Numbered from the stretch's first letter, positions 27,939-39,100 are shown. The stretch is 64,000 bases of DNA from Paenibacillus amylolyticus (GCF_003719335.1 NZ_RIAS01000001.1:248001-312000), one strand, 5' to 3'. Notes: generated from the sequence alone by a model not told the origin. Translations and numbers: made by a program.

Positions 27939-28184
27939 TTATTCAGATGCGATGTTTACATTCAGGCCATGCTTTGCAAATACTTCTGACATCGCTGCCT
28001 TCGCTTCGTCTGCATCCGGGCCATGAACATGCAGTTCATAACTGTGCGTGCTAATCAGCGTTGTAAACAACCCAAGAATACTTTTTACGTCGATATACTT
28101 GTTTTCCGAATGAAGCACGATTGAAGAAGTAAACTTGCCTGCTGTTTGAGCAATTTCCACTACAGCCGCGTTATTACTCGACAT
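27939..28184 (-). CDS. HPr-like protein lacking the phosphorylatable histidine
   Basis: An 81-residue HPr-fold protein. QTAGKFTSSIVLHSENKYID and VKSILGLFTTLIS align with the HPr segments QTASKYDADVNLEYNGK and VNLKSIMGVMSLG. The regulatory serine is kept as S35 (HPr Ser46), but the residue at HPr His15 is Asn4 and about eleven residues of the first strand are missing. The start is fixed by GGAGGG before the ATG. Crh in Bacillus is a related His-less co-regulator of CcpA; I infer a similar regulatory role, but the missing strand is unusual. Upstream is the aminopeptidase gene. Confidence 0.8.
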   Translation of the reverse strand: MSSNNAAVVEIAQTAGKFTSSIVLHSENKYIDVKSILGLFTTLISTHSYELHVHGPDADEAKAAMSEVFAKHGLNVNIASE

Positions 28185-28280
28185 AGGAATCCCTCCGTCT
28201 TTTCACTTTTGGTATCATCTATTAATTACCACTACATGATACCGTGAATCCGCTTTCCTAGCAACTGCAAAATGCAGTTC

Positions 28281-29396
28281 CTATTTTAACTGGTCAGGAT
28301 TCAGGCACTCCAACTCAGGAATGACAAAGATGCCGTCTTTACGAATCAGCACATCATCGAAATAGATTTCCCCGCCGCCGTAGTCTGGACGCTGAATCAA
28401 TACGAGATCCCAGTGAATGGATGAGCGGTTTCCGTTATCTGTTTCTTCATATGCCTGACCTGGCGTAAAGTGCAGGCTGCCTGCAATTTTTTCATCAAAC
28501 AAAATATCTTTCATCGGGTGCAGAATGTGCGGGTTGAAACCAATCGCAAACTCACCGATATGACGCGCGCCTTCATCTGAGTCTAGAATTTCATTCAGAC
28601 GTTTCGTATCATTGCTGGATGCTTCCACGATTTTACCGTCTTTGAATGTAAACTTGATATTCTCAAATGTAATTCCGTTATACAGCGTCGGTGTATTATA
28701 ACTAATCGTTCCATTAACAGAGTTGCGTACGGGTGCACTGTACACTTCACCATCCGGAATATTTTTTTGCCCGGAACACTTCTCTGCACCGATATCTTTA
28801 ATGGAGAAGCTCAGATCCGTGCCTGGTCCCGTAATCCGTACTTTATCTGTACGTTTCATGAGACTCGCGAGTGAGTCTTGCGCTTTGTCCATTTTCGCAT
28901 AATCCAGGTTGCATACGTCAAAATAGAAATCTTCAAATGCTTCCGTGCTCGTGTTCGCGAGTTGTGCCATGCTTGCGTTAGGATAACGAAGCACCACCCA
29001 TTTGGTATGTTTGACACGCTGTTCACTATGTACCGGATGGGAATACAGAGAGTTGTACAGTTTCATTTTTTCTTCTGGCACATCGGACAGATCATTCACG
29101 TTCTCTCCCGCACGAATGCCGATATAACAATCCATTTGTTTCATACGGTTCAGATCAATCTCTGCCCACGTTTTCATCATCTCTTCCGTAGCATTTCGAA
29201 GCATTGCACGCTGAACAGTTCGATCCGTCAACTGTACAAATACGTTACCGCCTTTTTTGCCCACTTCTTCAATAATGGCATTGATCAAATCACGCTCTGA
29301 TCCAATCATCTCAACCAATACATTTTCGCCGGGCTGTACATCAACAGAATAACCTACCAGGTTCGCTGCAAGCTTCTGAATTCTTGGGTCCTTCAT
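28281..29396 (-). CDS. M29-family aminopeptidase (AmpS/PepS type)
   Basis: A metal-dependent aminopeptidase that removes N-terminal residues from peptides. The 371-residue protein starts MKDPRIQKLAANLVGYSVDV and ends ECLNPDQLK. The C-terminal half has NGNRSSIHWDLVLIQRPDYG, whose His and Asp match metal ligands of the family. The ATG ending at 29396 has an ideal AGGAGG nine bases upstream; a longer in-frame start (29423) lies on the other side of it. No signal peptide, so cytosolic. Confidence 0.93.
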   Translation of the reverse strand: MKDPRIQKLAANLVGYSVDVQPGENVLVEMIGSERDLINAIIEEVGKKGGNVFVQLTDRTVQRAMLRNATEEMMKTWAEIDLNRMKQMDCYIGIRAGENVNDLSDVPEEKMKLYNSLYSHPVHSEQRVKHTKWVVLRYPNASMAQLANTSTEAFEDFYFDVCNLDYAKMDKAQDSLASLMKRTDKVRITGPGTDLSFSIKDIGAEKCSGQKNIPDGEVYSAPVRNSVNGTISYNTPTLYNGITFENIKFTFKDGKIVEASSNDTKRLNEILDSDEGARHIGEFAIGFNPHILHPMKDILFDEKIAGSLHFTPGQAYEETDNGNRSSIHWDLVLIQRPDYGGGEIYFDDVLIRKDGIFVIPELECLNPDQLK

Positions 29397-29505
29397 TCGA
29401 TAAATCCTCCTGTCATCTGCCATTCAATGAATTGAACAACGGTAAATTACGTTACTATTGTAGCACGCACCAGACATCCCGTCAGCAGGCAGTCACAGGT
29501 TTTAT

Positions 29506-30363
29506 TTATTGATATGATTTAAAGTTCACATCGGTTACCAGTGCTTCTATATTACTTCGGCTACTGTTATCGGTATATTTCACTTGACTTTCGGAGGAAA
29601 GTCGCATCGGTAAGCTGGTTTTGCGATCGACCGTCAGATGATAGACGGTATGTACCTCGGCCTTTTGAATCAACTTCTGCATCGTATCCTCGCCCTGTTG
29701 CCATACCTTTTGCAATTCCTGCTCAAGTTTCTGCTTACTTGCACCTTTCACTTGGCTCGCCTTGTGCATGTACTCTGCGCGAATGGAAGCCATCTCATCT
29801 GTCAGTTGTTCTGTAGCCCAAGTTTTGGCGTCCTCTGGCGCAAGCTCTATCCGCAAAATACGTGTTTGGCGGCCTGAGCCATATTCGGATTGAATTGTTT
29901 TTTTCATACCGTCAATCTTCTCTAATTGCGCAATGGGGTTAAAACGGGATAAGGACCCACGTAATGGTTCATGCTGCGCCGTTAAAGCATTCCATTGTCC
30001 TTTTTTACGTTGAAAAGAGGCACTGAACCCGCTCGGTTGGCCATTACTTTTCACCGCATTCAAACTTACTCCTGAGTCCGCTGCAGTCACGGCACCTGGT
30101 AATCGGGTCTGCAACGTCAGCCGGTCATGGTCTTCCAGCTTACCTTCAAATTTGAATTGATTTTCAAACATTCCACTGTTTTCCCGTCTTAATCCAGCCT
30201 GTCCCTCAAACGTCAACGTCTCTTTCCCGGCTATGCCGGATAATGCCAGAGAAAATATTTCTTCCGGCGTCCGATCATGCTGGAGCATCCCGCACCCCGG
30301 AACAATGGCCATCACAAAGCAAAGGATTAGCGATAAAGCATACGTAGACTGGCGGTTCAGCAT
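29506..30363 (-). CDS. Putative lipoprotein, 285 residues
   Basis: The N-terminus has a basic stretch, a hydrophobic segment (ALSLILCFVMAIVPGC) and a lipobox VPGC at residues 21-24, so it is probably anchored outside the membrane. The rest has beta-rich and amphipathic helical parts, with ATEQLTDEMASIRAEYMHKA near 190 and an AEVHTVYHLTVDRKTSLPMR stretch near 245 like those of LolA/LppX-fold or sigma-associated lipoproteins, but I do not recognise a specific family. AAAGGTGG precedes the start. No terminator is obvious after the gene. Confidence 0.8.
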   Translation of the reverse strand: MLNRQSTYALSLILCFVMAIVPGCGMLQHDRTPEEIFSLALSGIAGKETLTFEGQAGLRRENSGMFENQFKFEGKLEDHDRLTLQTRLPGAVTAADSGVSLNAVKSNGQPSGFSASFQRKKGQWNALTAQHEPLRGSLSRFNPIAQLEKIDGMKKTIQSEYGSGRQTRILRIELAPEDAKTWATEQLTDEMASIRAEYMHKASQVKGASKQKLEQELQKVWQQGEDTMQKLIQKAEVHTVYHLTVDRKTSLPMRLSSESQVKYTDNSSRSNIEALVTDVNFKSYQ

Positions 30364-30480
30364 ATCTATTCCACCTTTCAGTCATATTTCCCTTAGATTG
30401 CCCTCACAATATGTGGTTATACTTTCTTCTTTGCGGCCAGACGAATCACGCGGATTTTCATCCACACATACCCGCTCCGA

Positions 30481-30529
30481 AAAAAAACAAAAAAAAGAGA
30501 GAAACGACCCCATAACCGGAATGTTTCTC
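30481..30529 (-). terminator. Terminator after the GGDEF gene
   Basis: On the minus strand GAGAAAC and GTTTCTC pair across a 17-base loop and are followed by TCTTTTTTTTG. It starts three bases after the stop codon. Confidence 0.75.
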
Positions 30530-30531
30530 CC

Positions 30532-32523
30532 TTATCGTGTAACTTCCTGTTCCTCTATAACAATCCGATTCCGACCCCCGTTCTTTGCACAGTATAGAGC
30601 CATATCTGCACGGTAAAACAGGGACTCTACACTTACTTTCTCATCCATCCAGTTCCATTCGGCAATGCCACTTGACACCGTGACAGACGGCCTCGTCTCG
30701 GCTTCAACTCGGGTACGGATCAGTTCTGCGTAAACAAGCGCTTGCTGAATTCCGATCTGAGGCATGTAAATAGCCAATTCTTCACCGCCCCACCTTGCGC
30801 AAATATCCTCGGCTCGAACCGAACTTGTAACAATATCACTGACTTGTTTCAATACTTGATCCCCAGTTTGATGACCGAAGGTATCATTCACCTGTTTAAA
30901 CTGATCGATATCGACGACAACTAATGAACCGCAGTAGTCATGAGCCTGACGTTCGTGAATAATATTATCCAAGTAATGCCTTACGTACAGTCCTGTCAAC
31001 ATGTCCAGATTAGCCAGCCGGCGCACCTCCGCATGCAGGGTGGCATTGGTTAGAGCAAGACCAAGATGAATCGATAACATTTGCAGCAACCTGTAGTTCT
31101 CATAGGAGAAAAAATGCTCCCGCACATGGGCAAGCAAAATAGCACTCTTTACCTGTCCGTCCACTCGAATTGGTGTTGCAATCAGAGACATCGCGCCTGT
31201 CAGTTCCATGAAACTGGAAGTTACCTTATCAAACTGCGTATAGTCAGATATAATTAATGGCTCTTCTGTCTGATACATGTAACCCGCAATGCCAGAATCC
31301 ATAGGATACGTTCTTTGACGAATCTCTTTTACATTGGACGCCATTACCTCAAACCTGTTCGTACTCTCATTTAATTGCAAAATGCAGCAAAAATCGGCCT
31401 GAAAGATGTTTTTAAACTCTTGCTCGGAAAACTGATAAATTTCCATCAATTGCAGGCTTTTATTCAGGCGCTGTGTCAGATCGTTGATTACACGTAGTTC
31501 CTGAATCAACATATGGGATTGCTCATGAAGTTTGGCATTTTCGAAGGCTGTCCCTGCTGTATCTGCCATCATGGCAATCAGTTGAAGATCCGACTCTTCC
31601 ATCAATTCCTCATTCATTTCGATATGAAACACACCGTATATCCCCTGCTTGCCCTTGAGTGGCAACCCCACCTCAATGATTCGTCTGTCCAACTCGTCAG
31701 ACCGGGAGACAATCAATCTGCCCTCCATAAATGAGCGAACACAGATATCTTCTCCACGTTCCTGAATAAGGAGCGGTTTAATCCGAGGATTAAAGCTTCT
31801 CTGGTCCTGAGACATATAGAGCATAATGTGTGTAGAAGGATAGAGATAGTCCATGCTGACAAATACTTCGTCCAATATCGTCACAACATCCATTTTGTCA
31901 TGCATACGCTGTACGATCTGAAAAAGAATGGATCTTCGGTGTTCCTCCCGAGCTGTTTGTTCATGTGTATGCAGCAAGTCCGTCATAAATATGTATTCAA
32001 ATCTTCGGTAAAAGCAGGTGCGGTAATGCAATGCCTCAGATCGAACTACAGCTTCTGACGTTTCGGATCGGTGGGATTCAAAGACCAGAGCAACAAACAC
32101 AGCAAACATATCTTTATTGATTCTTGAAAACAGGGGCTCAGCAATCAGCAGATACTCCCCATGCTTACTTATTCCGCGTCTAGATAAAGTCTGTTCCTTT
32201 TCATTACACTCCAAAACCATCGAACGTACATTGATATCCGAATCCGTAATCTGGCCGGAGTCCTCTTCTATGCACTCTCCTTCTGTATTCCAAACACTGT
32301 ATACAGCAAATGGCCCACCTGACACAGAATCTTTCTGGTTTGTCCAATCGTTGAAGGCTTGTCCTAACAAACTGCTTAAATATGAGAAGTCAAAAGGTGT
32401 GATATCCATTTTTTGCATCCACAACGCATGGTCATCATGAGATGGAAGCACAGTAAACGATGTGGAATCGCCCGCACTTCGCGATTTCAGACTGGCAGGT
32501 AAACTTCTTAGATGTTCCAACAT
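30532..32523 (-). CDS. GAF-GAF-GGDEF diguanylate cyclase
   Basis: A soluble diguanylate cyclase that makes c-di-GMP in response to signals sensed by GAF domains. The 663-residue protein has an N-terminal part of unknown type (about 1-180), a GAF-like region (about 200-350), a second GAF (about 360-490) and a C-terminal GGDEF domain. The active-site motif is GGEEL near residue 577 and an RAED inhibitory site lies five residues before it, so the enzyme looks active and product-inhibited. The ATG ending at 32523 has AAAGGAG upstream. No membrane segment. Confidence 0.92.
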   Translation of the reverse strand: MLEHLRSLPASLKSRSAGDSTSFTVLPSHDDHALWMQKMDITPFDFSYLSSLLGQAFNDWTNQKDSVSGGPFAVYSVWNTEGECIEEDSGQITDSDINVRSMVLECNEKEQTLSRRGISKHGEYLLIAEPLFSRINKDMFAVFVALVFESHRSETSEAVVRSEALHYRTCFYRRFEYIFMTDLLHTHEQTAREEHRRSILFQIVQRMHDKMDVVTILDEVFVSMDYLYPSTHIMLYMSQDQRSFNPRIKPLLIQERGEDICVRSFMEGRLIVSRSDELDRRIIEVGLPLKGKQGIYGVFHIEMNEELMEESDLQLIAMMADTAGTAFENAKLHEQSHMLIQELRVINDLTQRLNKSLQLMEIYQFSEQEFKNIFQADFCCILQLNESTNRFEVMASNVKEIRQRTYPMDSGIAGYMYQTEEPLIISDYTQFDKVTSSFMELTGAMSLIATPIRVDGQVKSAILLAHVREHFFSYENYRLLQMLSIHLGLALTNATLHAEVRRLANLDMLTGLYVRHYLDNIIHERQAHDYCGSLVVVDIDQFKQVNDTFGHQTGDQVLKQVSDIVTSSVRAEDICARWGGEELAIYMPQIGIQQALVYAELIRTRVEAETRPSVTVSSGIAEWNWMDEKVSVESLFYRADMALYCAKNGGRNRIVIEEQEVTR

Positions 32524-32986
32524 GTCAGGCGCTCCTTTGCACCGTTTTTGCATCCCCAAGGATGCATTAATCTGCATCAATTATCGCAAATCTGCAAAAT
32601 ATTAACGGAAACCTTGATACATAAGATTGTTTAAAGTTAAGATACCATCTATTTTACTCTGTTTGAAGCTTTTTTGCACTCATATTTCAGAAAATCGTCC
32701 CATTTTTTTGGGCCTAATGACCTATCGACAAATTTAGACGTTTTTCTGACTTTATGTATCACTTGACTTTGCTCCTTTCAGGATGTAGAATAAATTGTTG
32801 ATGAAGACTACTAAAACGGTCTTTAAATTTGGGCGTTACCGGTTGTGTCACCCTCATTCTTTTTGTTGCTTTCAGGACAGCGGCTGAACTTCCTGATCGT
32901 TCTATGCGAGGCCAAGCCCGCATCAACAAATTGGAGCGCAAACAGAGCCCTATATGAACTTTAACTAAAAAGGAGCTACTTTAAAC
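32524..32986 (+). promoter_or_regulatory. rpsD promoter and long 5' leader region
   Basis: This 463-bp gap has no gene. A sigma-A promoter, TTGACT, 17 bases and TAGAAT, lies at 32763-32791. It would give an rpsD leader of about 190 bases. In Bacillus the rpsD leader binds ribosomal protein S4 and represses its own translation. Here the leader has GGACAGCGGCTGAAC and GAGGCCAAGCCCGCATC segments that could fold. I have not shown the S4 binding fold. The distal part (32524-32760) holds the GGDEF promoter, which I could not place. Confidence 0.6.
32763..32791 (+). promoter_or_regulatory. Sigma-A promoter of rpsD
   Basis: TTGACT, a 17-base spacer and TAGAAT, five of six and five of six matches. 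It is 195 bases upstream of the rpsD start. Confidence 0.75.
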
Positions 32987-33586
32987 ATGGCACGTTACAC
33001 TGGTCCTAAATTTAAATTGAGCCGTCGCCTCGGCATTTCCCTGAGCGGAACAGGCAAAGAATTGAAACGTCCTTTCCCTCCAGGTCAGCACGGAGCTAAC
33101 CAACGCAGAAAAATGAGCAACTACGGTATGCAGTTGCAAGAAAAACAAAAATTGCGCCACATGTACGGTTTGGGCGAAAAACAATTCCGCACATTGTTCT
33201 CCAAAGCGCAAAAAATGCAAGGTATTGCCGGTGAGAACTTCATGTTCTTGCTTGAGTGCCGCCTTGACAACCTCGTTTACCGTCTTGGCTTTGCTAACTC
33301 CCGCGCTGGAGCGCGTCAATTGGTAGCACACGGTCACGTAACAGTAAACGGTAAAAAAGTCGATATCGCTTCTTACCAAGTAAGCACTGGCGATGTAATC
33401 GGCTTGCGTGAAAGAAGTCGCGGTCTGGCTTCCGTTAAGGAAGCTTTGGAAAACCGCAATCATCTTCCAGCATACGTTGAGTACAACGAAGCAGCTGTAG
33501 AAGGTAAATTCATCCGCTTGCCTGAGCGTGCTGAATTGTCCCAAGACATCGATGAAAAACAAATCGTCGAGTTCTACAACCGTTAA
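32987..33586 (+). CDS. rpsD: 30S ribosomal protein S4 (uS4)
   Basis: S4 is a primary assembly protein that binds the 16S rRNA 5' domain. The 199-residue protein begins [20 protein letters not shown] and holds the S4 RNA-binding domain near residues 90-150: [20 protein letters not shown] and [13 protein letters not shown]. Strong AAGGAG Shine-Dalgarno. A stand-alone gene with its own promoter, long leader and terminator. Confidence 0.99.
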   Translation: MARYTGPKFKLSRRLGISLSGTGKELKRPFPPGQHGANQRRKMSNYGMQLQEKQKLRHMYGLGEKQFRTLFSKAQKMQGIAGENFMFLLECRLDNLVYRLGFANSRAGARQLVAHGHVTVNGKKVDIASYQVSTGDVIGLRERSRGLASVKEALENRNHLPAYVEYNEAAVEGKFIRLPERAELSQDIDEKQIVEFYNR

Positions 33587-33608
33587 TCGTTGGATCACAA
33601 CAAAAAAT

Positions 33609-33643
33609 CAACTGTTCGAGATTTTCTCGGCAGTTGTTTTTTT
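33609..33643 (+). terminator. Terminator after rpsD
   Basis: CAACTG/CAGTTG with an inner CGAG/CTCG stem, followed by seven T. Confidence 0.88.
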
Positions 33644-33787
33644 GTTGTTTTTTTTATTCCTCCCTCAGACCATCTTCATTACTAGCCTCTACATAACGAT
33701 AATATATTTATCTTCCTTTTTTTTGGAGAGAAATCACCAACATAAAGAGACACGCATCAGTAGAAAGACAACTTAGGGGGGCTACAC

Positions 33788-35893
33788 ATGTCATTTTTTC
33801 GAAATACCAAGCTCGCCGTAAAGCTAGGATTACTGCTCGGATTAGTACTCCTCTGCTCGATCGGCGCATTAATCGCCTTTAACACCAAAGCCATATATGA
33901 TAAAAGCCTGCAATATGGTGAAGCTGTAGCGGAACGCTCAGCAAATGCAGCTACAAGCGAATTCATGACTGACATCAACCAGGTAAAAAATACGCTCGAC
34001 AGCTTGAGTACCACCCTGCTGGACGCTTCAAGAAATGGGACGCTGAGCCGTCAAGATATCGTAAGGCTTTTGGAAGAATACTTGAAGAAGGACGAGAAGG
34101 TTTTTGGATTTTATACCGGATGGGAGCCCAATGCCTTTGACGGCAAGGATGCCGAACATGTGAATAAGGATAAGTATGATGATGAAACAGGCCGGTTTAT
34201 CCCTTACGTTATCCGAGATGGAAGCGCATTGCATTTTGAACCGCTCACTACTTATGAAGGAAACAGTGAAACCAGTAAATACTATCAACAGCCGAAGGCG
34301 ACCAAAAGCATTTATTGGTCCGAGCCAACCACATACAAAGTTGCTGGTAAAGAGACCTTGCTCGTGTCCATCGTTCTGCCTTTGCTTGACGAAAACAATG
34401 CCTTCCTTGGCATCGTTGGAGCTGATTTTACGATTGAGGGTTTCCAGCAAAATATTGCATCACTGAATCCCGATCAAGGTTATGCCATGCTAGTCACAAG
34501 TGAAGGGCACATTGCTGCGCACGGTTCAAGACCGGAACTGACCAAAGAGAATGCCGAGCTCTCTGCCAGTACCCAAACCCTTATTCAGCGCATCCAGTCG
34601 AATGATACAGGGTTCTACACTACGGTTGACGATGGCAAACCAGAATTATTTATTGCCGAACCCGCCAAGCTTCAAGGCTCCGATTCTAGCTGGCATCTGG
34701 TATCCGCATTACCCAAAAATGTGATACTTCAGCCTTTTTACGATAGCTTAAAATGGTCTGTACTCATCGCTATATTGGCGGTACTTCTACTGGCAAGCGT
34801 GGTCGCATACACCATCGTATCCATTGTAAAACAATTGAACCGTGTAAATGTTGTCGCAGGACAACTCGCCCATGGCGATCTGACACAAAAGTTGCCTGTT
34901 AAATCGAAGGATGAATTCGGAGTCATGGCCCTTCACATGAATGAAATGATGAATACATTGCGCCATACAATCTCTGTTATATCTGAACATGCCTTATCTG
35001 TCGGTTCAACTTCGCAACAATTAACCGCCGGGGCAGAGGATACAAGCAAAGCCGCCGAACAGATGGCACTTACCGGAATGGAAGTAGCAAACAAGGCGGA
35101 GAAGCAGGTTCAGGAGTTACTTCATTCCTCCCGTTCGATGAACGAAATATCCACGGGCATTGGAAGAATAGCGGAAGCTGCTTCCGAAGTAAGCAACGCA
35201 TCAAAATCAGTGACGGAACGAACTTCATACGGAACAGACAAGATGCAGGCAGCTATCCATATGGTGGAGCGTGCAAATACATCTGTCCAATCTTCCATGA
35301 CCGCACTGGAACAATTTAAAAAGCGCTCGGAAGAGATTGGTCATATAACGGGTATGATTGCTGAAGTAAGCCGCCAAACCAATCTTCTCGCCCTCAATGC
35401 TTCAATTGAAGCTTCGCGAGCGGGGGAACACGGACGTGGCTTTGGCGTTGTAGCTACAGAGATTCGCAATTTGGCTGAGCAATCCAGACAATCGGCTGCT
35501 GACATTGCCGCGTTGATCCAATCGGTTCAACAAGAAGTTCAGGATATCGTTGAAAATATGGAAAAGGGAAGCGCCGAGGTGAATCACATTGCCGAGGTGA
35601 TGAACGAGAGTGGCGATCTGTTCACATCCATCTCATCACAGATCGCCGACGTGAATCAACAAATTGCACAAGTCTCCACCATTGCCAAACAAATGTCAGG
35701 TGAATCGCAGCAGGTCGATTCATCGCTTGAGCAGCTTAAGACGATTGGTCTTGAAACAGCAGCGCACGCCAGCGAGGTTGCTTCAGCTTCTGAGAAGCAG
35801 CTTGCTTCTATGGAAGAAATCACTGCTGCATCTGCTTCTCTGGCACACCTCACACAAGAACTGTTGGAACTTATCCAGCGTTTCAGAACCTAA
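33788..35893 (+). CDS. Methyl-accepting chemotaxis protein
   Basis: A transmembrane chemoreceptor that controls CheA activity. The 701-residue protein has membrane helix 1 (about residues 8-32), an extracellular dCache-type sensor (WEPNAFDGKDAEH region, then LPLLDENNAFLGIVGADFTI near 198), membrane helix 2 (about 320-347), HAMP, and a long coiled-coil signalling domain whose conserved tip reads QTNLLALNASIEASRAGEHG near 530. Ligand is not clear; dCache domains of this look often sense amino acids or small acids. Strong GGGGGG lies before the start. Confidence 0.95.
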   Translation: MSFFRNTKLAVKLGLLLGLVLLCSIGALIAFNTKAIYDKSLQYGEAVAERSANAATSEFMTDINQVKNTLDSLSTTLLDASRNGTLSRQDIVRLLEEYLKKDEKVFGFYTGWEPNAFDGKDAEHVNKDKYDDETGRFIPYVIRDGSALHFEPLTTYEGNSETSKYYQQPKATKSIYWSEPTTYKVAGKETLLVSIVLPLLDENNAFLGIVGADFTIEGFQQNIASLNPDQGYAMLVTSEGHIAAHGSRPELTKENAELSASTQTLIQRIQSNDTGFYTTVDDGKPELFIAEPAKLQGSDSSWHLVSALPKNVILQPFYDSLKWSVLIAILAVLLLASVVAYTIVSIVKQLNRVNVVAGQLAHGDLTQKLPVKSKDEFGVMALHMNEMMNTLRHTISVISEHALSVGSTSQQLTAGAEDTSKAAEQMALTGMEVANKAEKQVQELLHSSRSMNEISTGIGRIAEAASEVSNASKSVTERTSYGTDKMQAAIHMVERANTSVQSSMTALEQFKKRSEEIGHITGMIAEVSRQTNLLALNASIEASRAGEHGRGFGVVATEIRNLAEQSRQSAADIAALIQSVQQEVQDIVENMEKGSAEVNHIAEVMNESGDLFTSISSQIADVNQQIAQVSTIAKQMSGESQQVDSSLEQLKTIGLETAAHASEVASASEKQLASMEEITAASASLAHLTQELLELIQRFRT

Positions 35894-36103
35894 TGAGAAT
35901 AAGGATATAATTTTTTTTCAAATACTTTTCCTATATAGACCTCAAGGCTGGCCTGCTTACATGCAGTTCCAGCCTTTTTCCTTACTTTTGCAACTCATGA
36001 AATGTCGTCCGATATCACATGCTATATATCATAATCCATTCCAGTTTGGCAAATTTCGACCATTACTTGTATTTCTCAGGCATGCAAACGGGTCTTTTTA
36101 TGC

Positions 36104-36109
36104 TATAAT
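36104..36109 (+). promoter_or_regulatory. Extended -10 element of the PBP1A gene
   Basis: TATAAT with TG one base before it (TGCTATAAT), 30 bases before the start codon. No clear -35. Confidence 0.5.
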
Positions 36110-36138
36110 TAGTGCTGTTAAAAGGAGGAAGACACTGA

Positions 36139-39100
36139 ATGGTTGATGTTACTAAGAAAAAGCCTGAAGATCCGCCTGTACGCAAGCGTAGCTTTGCACG
36201 CAGACTAGGTAGCTTCGTTATGTGGATGGTTGTCCTTGGATTTATGGGCGTACTATTCGTTGGCGGTGCTTTAATGGGTTACGTCAGTTCGATCGTTAAG
36301 GACGAACCTGTCCGGTCAAGGGCCCTGATTGAACAAAAAGTCAGCGAAAACTCCATCACAGGCTTTGCTTACTTTTCTGACGGCAGTCCGATTGGTCAAC
36401 TTCGCACAGAAGAAGACAGACGTCCGGTCACCTTTGACCAGATCCCCAAAAAGGTTATTGATGCCGTGATTTCGATTGAAGACAATCATTTTTACGAACA
36501 TAAAGGTGTAGACATGAGCGGAACACTGCGTGCCGTGAAACAAAAAGTGCTGAAAGAATCAGTACAGACGGGTGGCAGTACGCTTACACAGCAATTAGCT
36601 AGACGTGTATTTTTGAATTTGGACCGTACGGAAGATCGTAAAGTAAAGGAAATCTTGCTTTCCCTTCGACTGGAGCGTTTTCTGACCAAAGACGAGATTA
36701 TGACCGCCTACCTGAACAAGGTTCCTTTCGGCAATGGTTCCAGCGGATACAACGTTTATGGAATCAAAGCAGCGGCTAAGGGATTGTTCAATATCAATGA
36801 TCTCGAAAAAATAAACACAGCTCAGGCCGCTTATCTGGTTGGATTACCCCAGTCGCCCTCTTCCTACTCTGCCTTTAATGGTAAGGGCGATTTTGTAGAG
36901 GATAAATTTGATCGCGCCATCAATCGTCAGAAACTGGTGCTGCGTCGCATGCTGGAACTTGGTAAAATCACGCAACCGGAATACAACAATGCACTTGCCT
37001 TTGATATCAAAAGCTCGCTTGCTCCGAAAACCGTTAAAGCCTATAACACTTATCCATACCTTATGATGGAAACGGAACGTCAAGCAGCACAGATCATCAT
37101 GAAGCAACTAAATGCGGACAAAGCAGAGGCTACAGGCAAAAGTACAGATGCTGAGGCATCGCAAAAAGAAAACAGCGCCCTGCTGGAAGAAGCTCAATCG
37201 CAGCTTCGCACAGGCGGATATCGCATCTATACAACAATTAACAAAAGCATCTACAAAACAATGCGTACGATTGCCGAAGATAACAGCAATTTCTCTGCTG
37301 ATGATCCCGTCAAAGGAAAAGAACAGACAGCAGCAATGCTGATCAATCATAAAACAGGAGCAATCCTTGGCATGATTGAAGGCCGAAGCTTCCAGGATGA
37401 ACAGATGAACTATGCGACTCAAATGGTTCGTCAGCCAGGTTCCACGATGAAACCTATTGCGGCTTATCTGCCAGCTCTGGAGGAAGGTCTTATTCAACCG
37501 GCCTCCATCATCGATGATGCGCCAATTATTCTGAAAGACGGCCCTAGCGGCTACCATATCGCGAAGAATGCGAACAACCGTTATCAAGGTTTGGTAACCG
37601 CTCGTAGAGCATTGAATTACTCATTGAACATACCGGCTCTGAAGCTTTTTAATGAGGAAGTTGGCATCGATAAAGCCTGGACTTTTGCGAAAAAGCTTGG
37701 CATTACGACGATCCAGAAGCAGGATTATCAGGCCCAGACCGGTGTTCTCGGCGGACTTCAATACGGTGTAACTGTGGAGGAACTGACAAGCGCCTACGGT
37801 GCAATTGCTAACAAAGGGATCTACAACGATTCCTATATGATCAGCAAAATTGTGGATTCCAAAGGCAATATCGTATACAAACACGACAGCGAGCCTGTAC
37901 AGGCATTCTCGGAGCAAACGGCCTATCTTATGACGGACATGTTACGTACCGTTATAACAGAAGGTACAGCCGATAAAGTACGGGAAAACTACAAGTACAG
38001 ATCAAGTGTGCCGATTGTAGGTAAAACAGGTTCAACCCAAAACTACGCCGATGTCTGGTTTGAAGGATATACACCCGATGTTACGCTCGGTGTGTGGGTT
38101 GGTTACAAACAACCGATCAATACACTCGAAAACAAATCTCAACGCAAACGTGCTCAGCAGCTTTGGGCCAAAATCATGAATGAAGTCATCGAAACACAGA
38201 AGGATCTGTTTGTTACTAATTCATTCAAGAAACCTTCTGGTATTGAAACCAGAACAGTTTCAGCATACAGTGGCAAGCTACCCACATCCCTGACTGATAA
38301 ATTTGTTACTGACATTTTCAATAGCAAATTTATTCCCAAGGAACGTGATGATGCTGTCGCTAAAGCGAAGTATATTACCTACAACGGTGTAAATTACATT
38401 CCACGTGATCAAACACCTGCGGATATGTTGAAGGAAAAGACCGTTGTCAAACGTAAGAAACCAATCTCCGATCTCATCAAAGAATTGCAAAATGCATTTA
38501 AACGGATGAGTCGTCATGAGTCGCTTGCATACTATCTGCCTGAGGATGCCGGTGCTGATCTGCCAACTGAGGTTGATCCACGCACGGATAACGGCAAAGC
38601 ACCAGATGCACCTGGCAATGTTCGCATCTCCATCTCGGGAGAACGAGCATCCGTCACATTCAATGCTACACCTGAAAGCGATGTTGTTGGATATCGTCTC
38701 TATCGTTCAGTCGGTGGTGCCGGATTCCAGAATCAAGGTCAGGTTGTACTGACAGGTGAGTCCAGATCGTTCTCAGCTTACGCAACAGCTGGTGGCAACT
38801 TCGCATTCTATGTTACTGCCGTAGACGTTGCTGGCAAGGAATCTGCGCCAAGTGCGATTGTGAGCAGTGCAGGCGCTGGTGCGCCTGAACCAGAGGTCAA
38901 AGAGCCTATTAATGTGCCAGGTACAGTTGTAACGCCTGGAGAGACAGCAACGGACAATGCACCTACAGCACCTACAGCAGCTCCAAACACACCAGGCCAA
39001 GTGAGCGTCTCTGCGCTCTCACAAGGGCTTCGCATTCAGTGGGCACCGAACTCGGAAGCGGACGGCGTACAAAGCTACGCTGTTTTCTATAGCGAGACGG

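Noticed and set aside
32981..33598. 205-residue open frame antisense to rpsD
   Set aside because: Mirror of the well-conserved rpsD gene; no promoter or Shine-Dalgarno.
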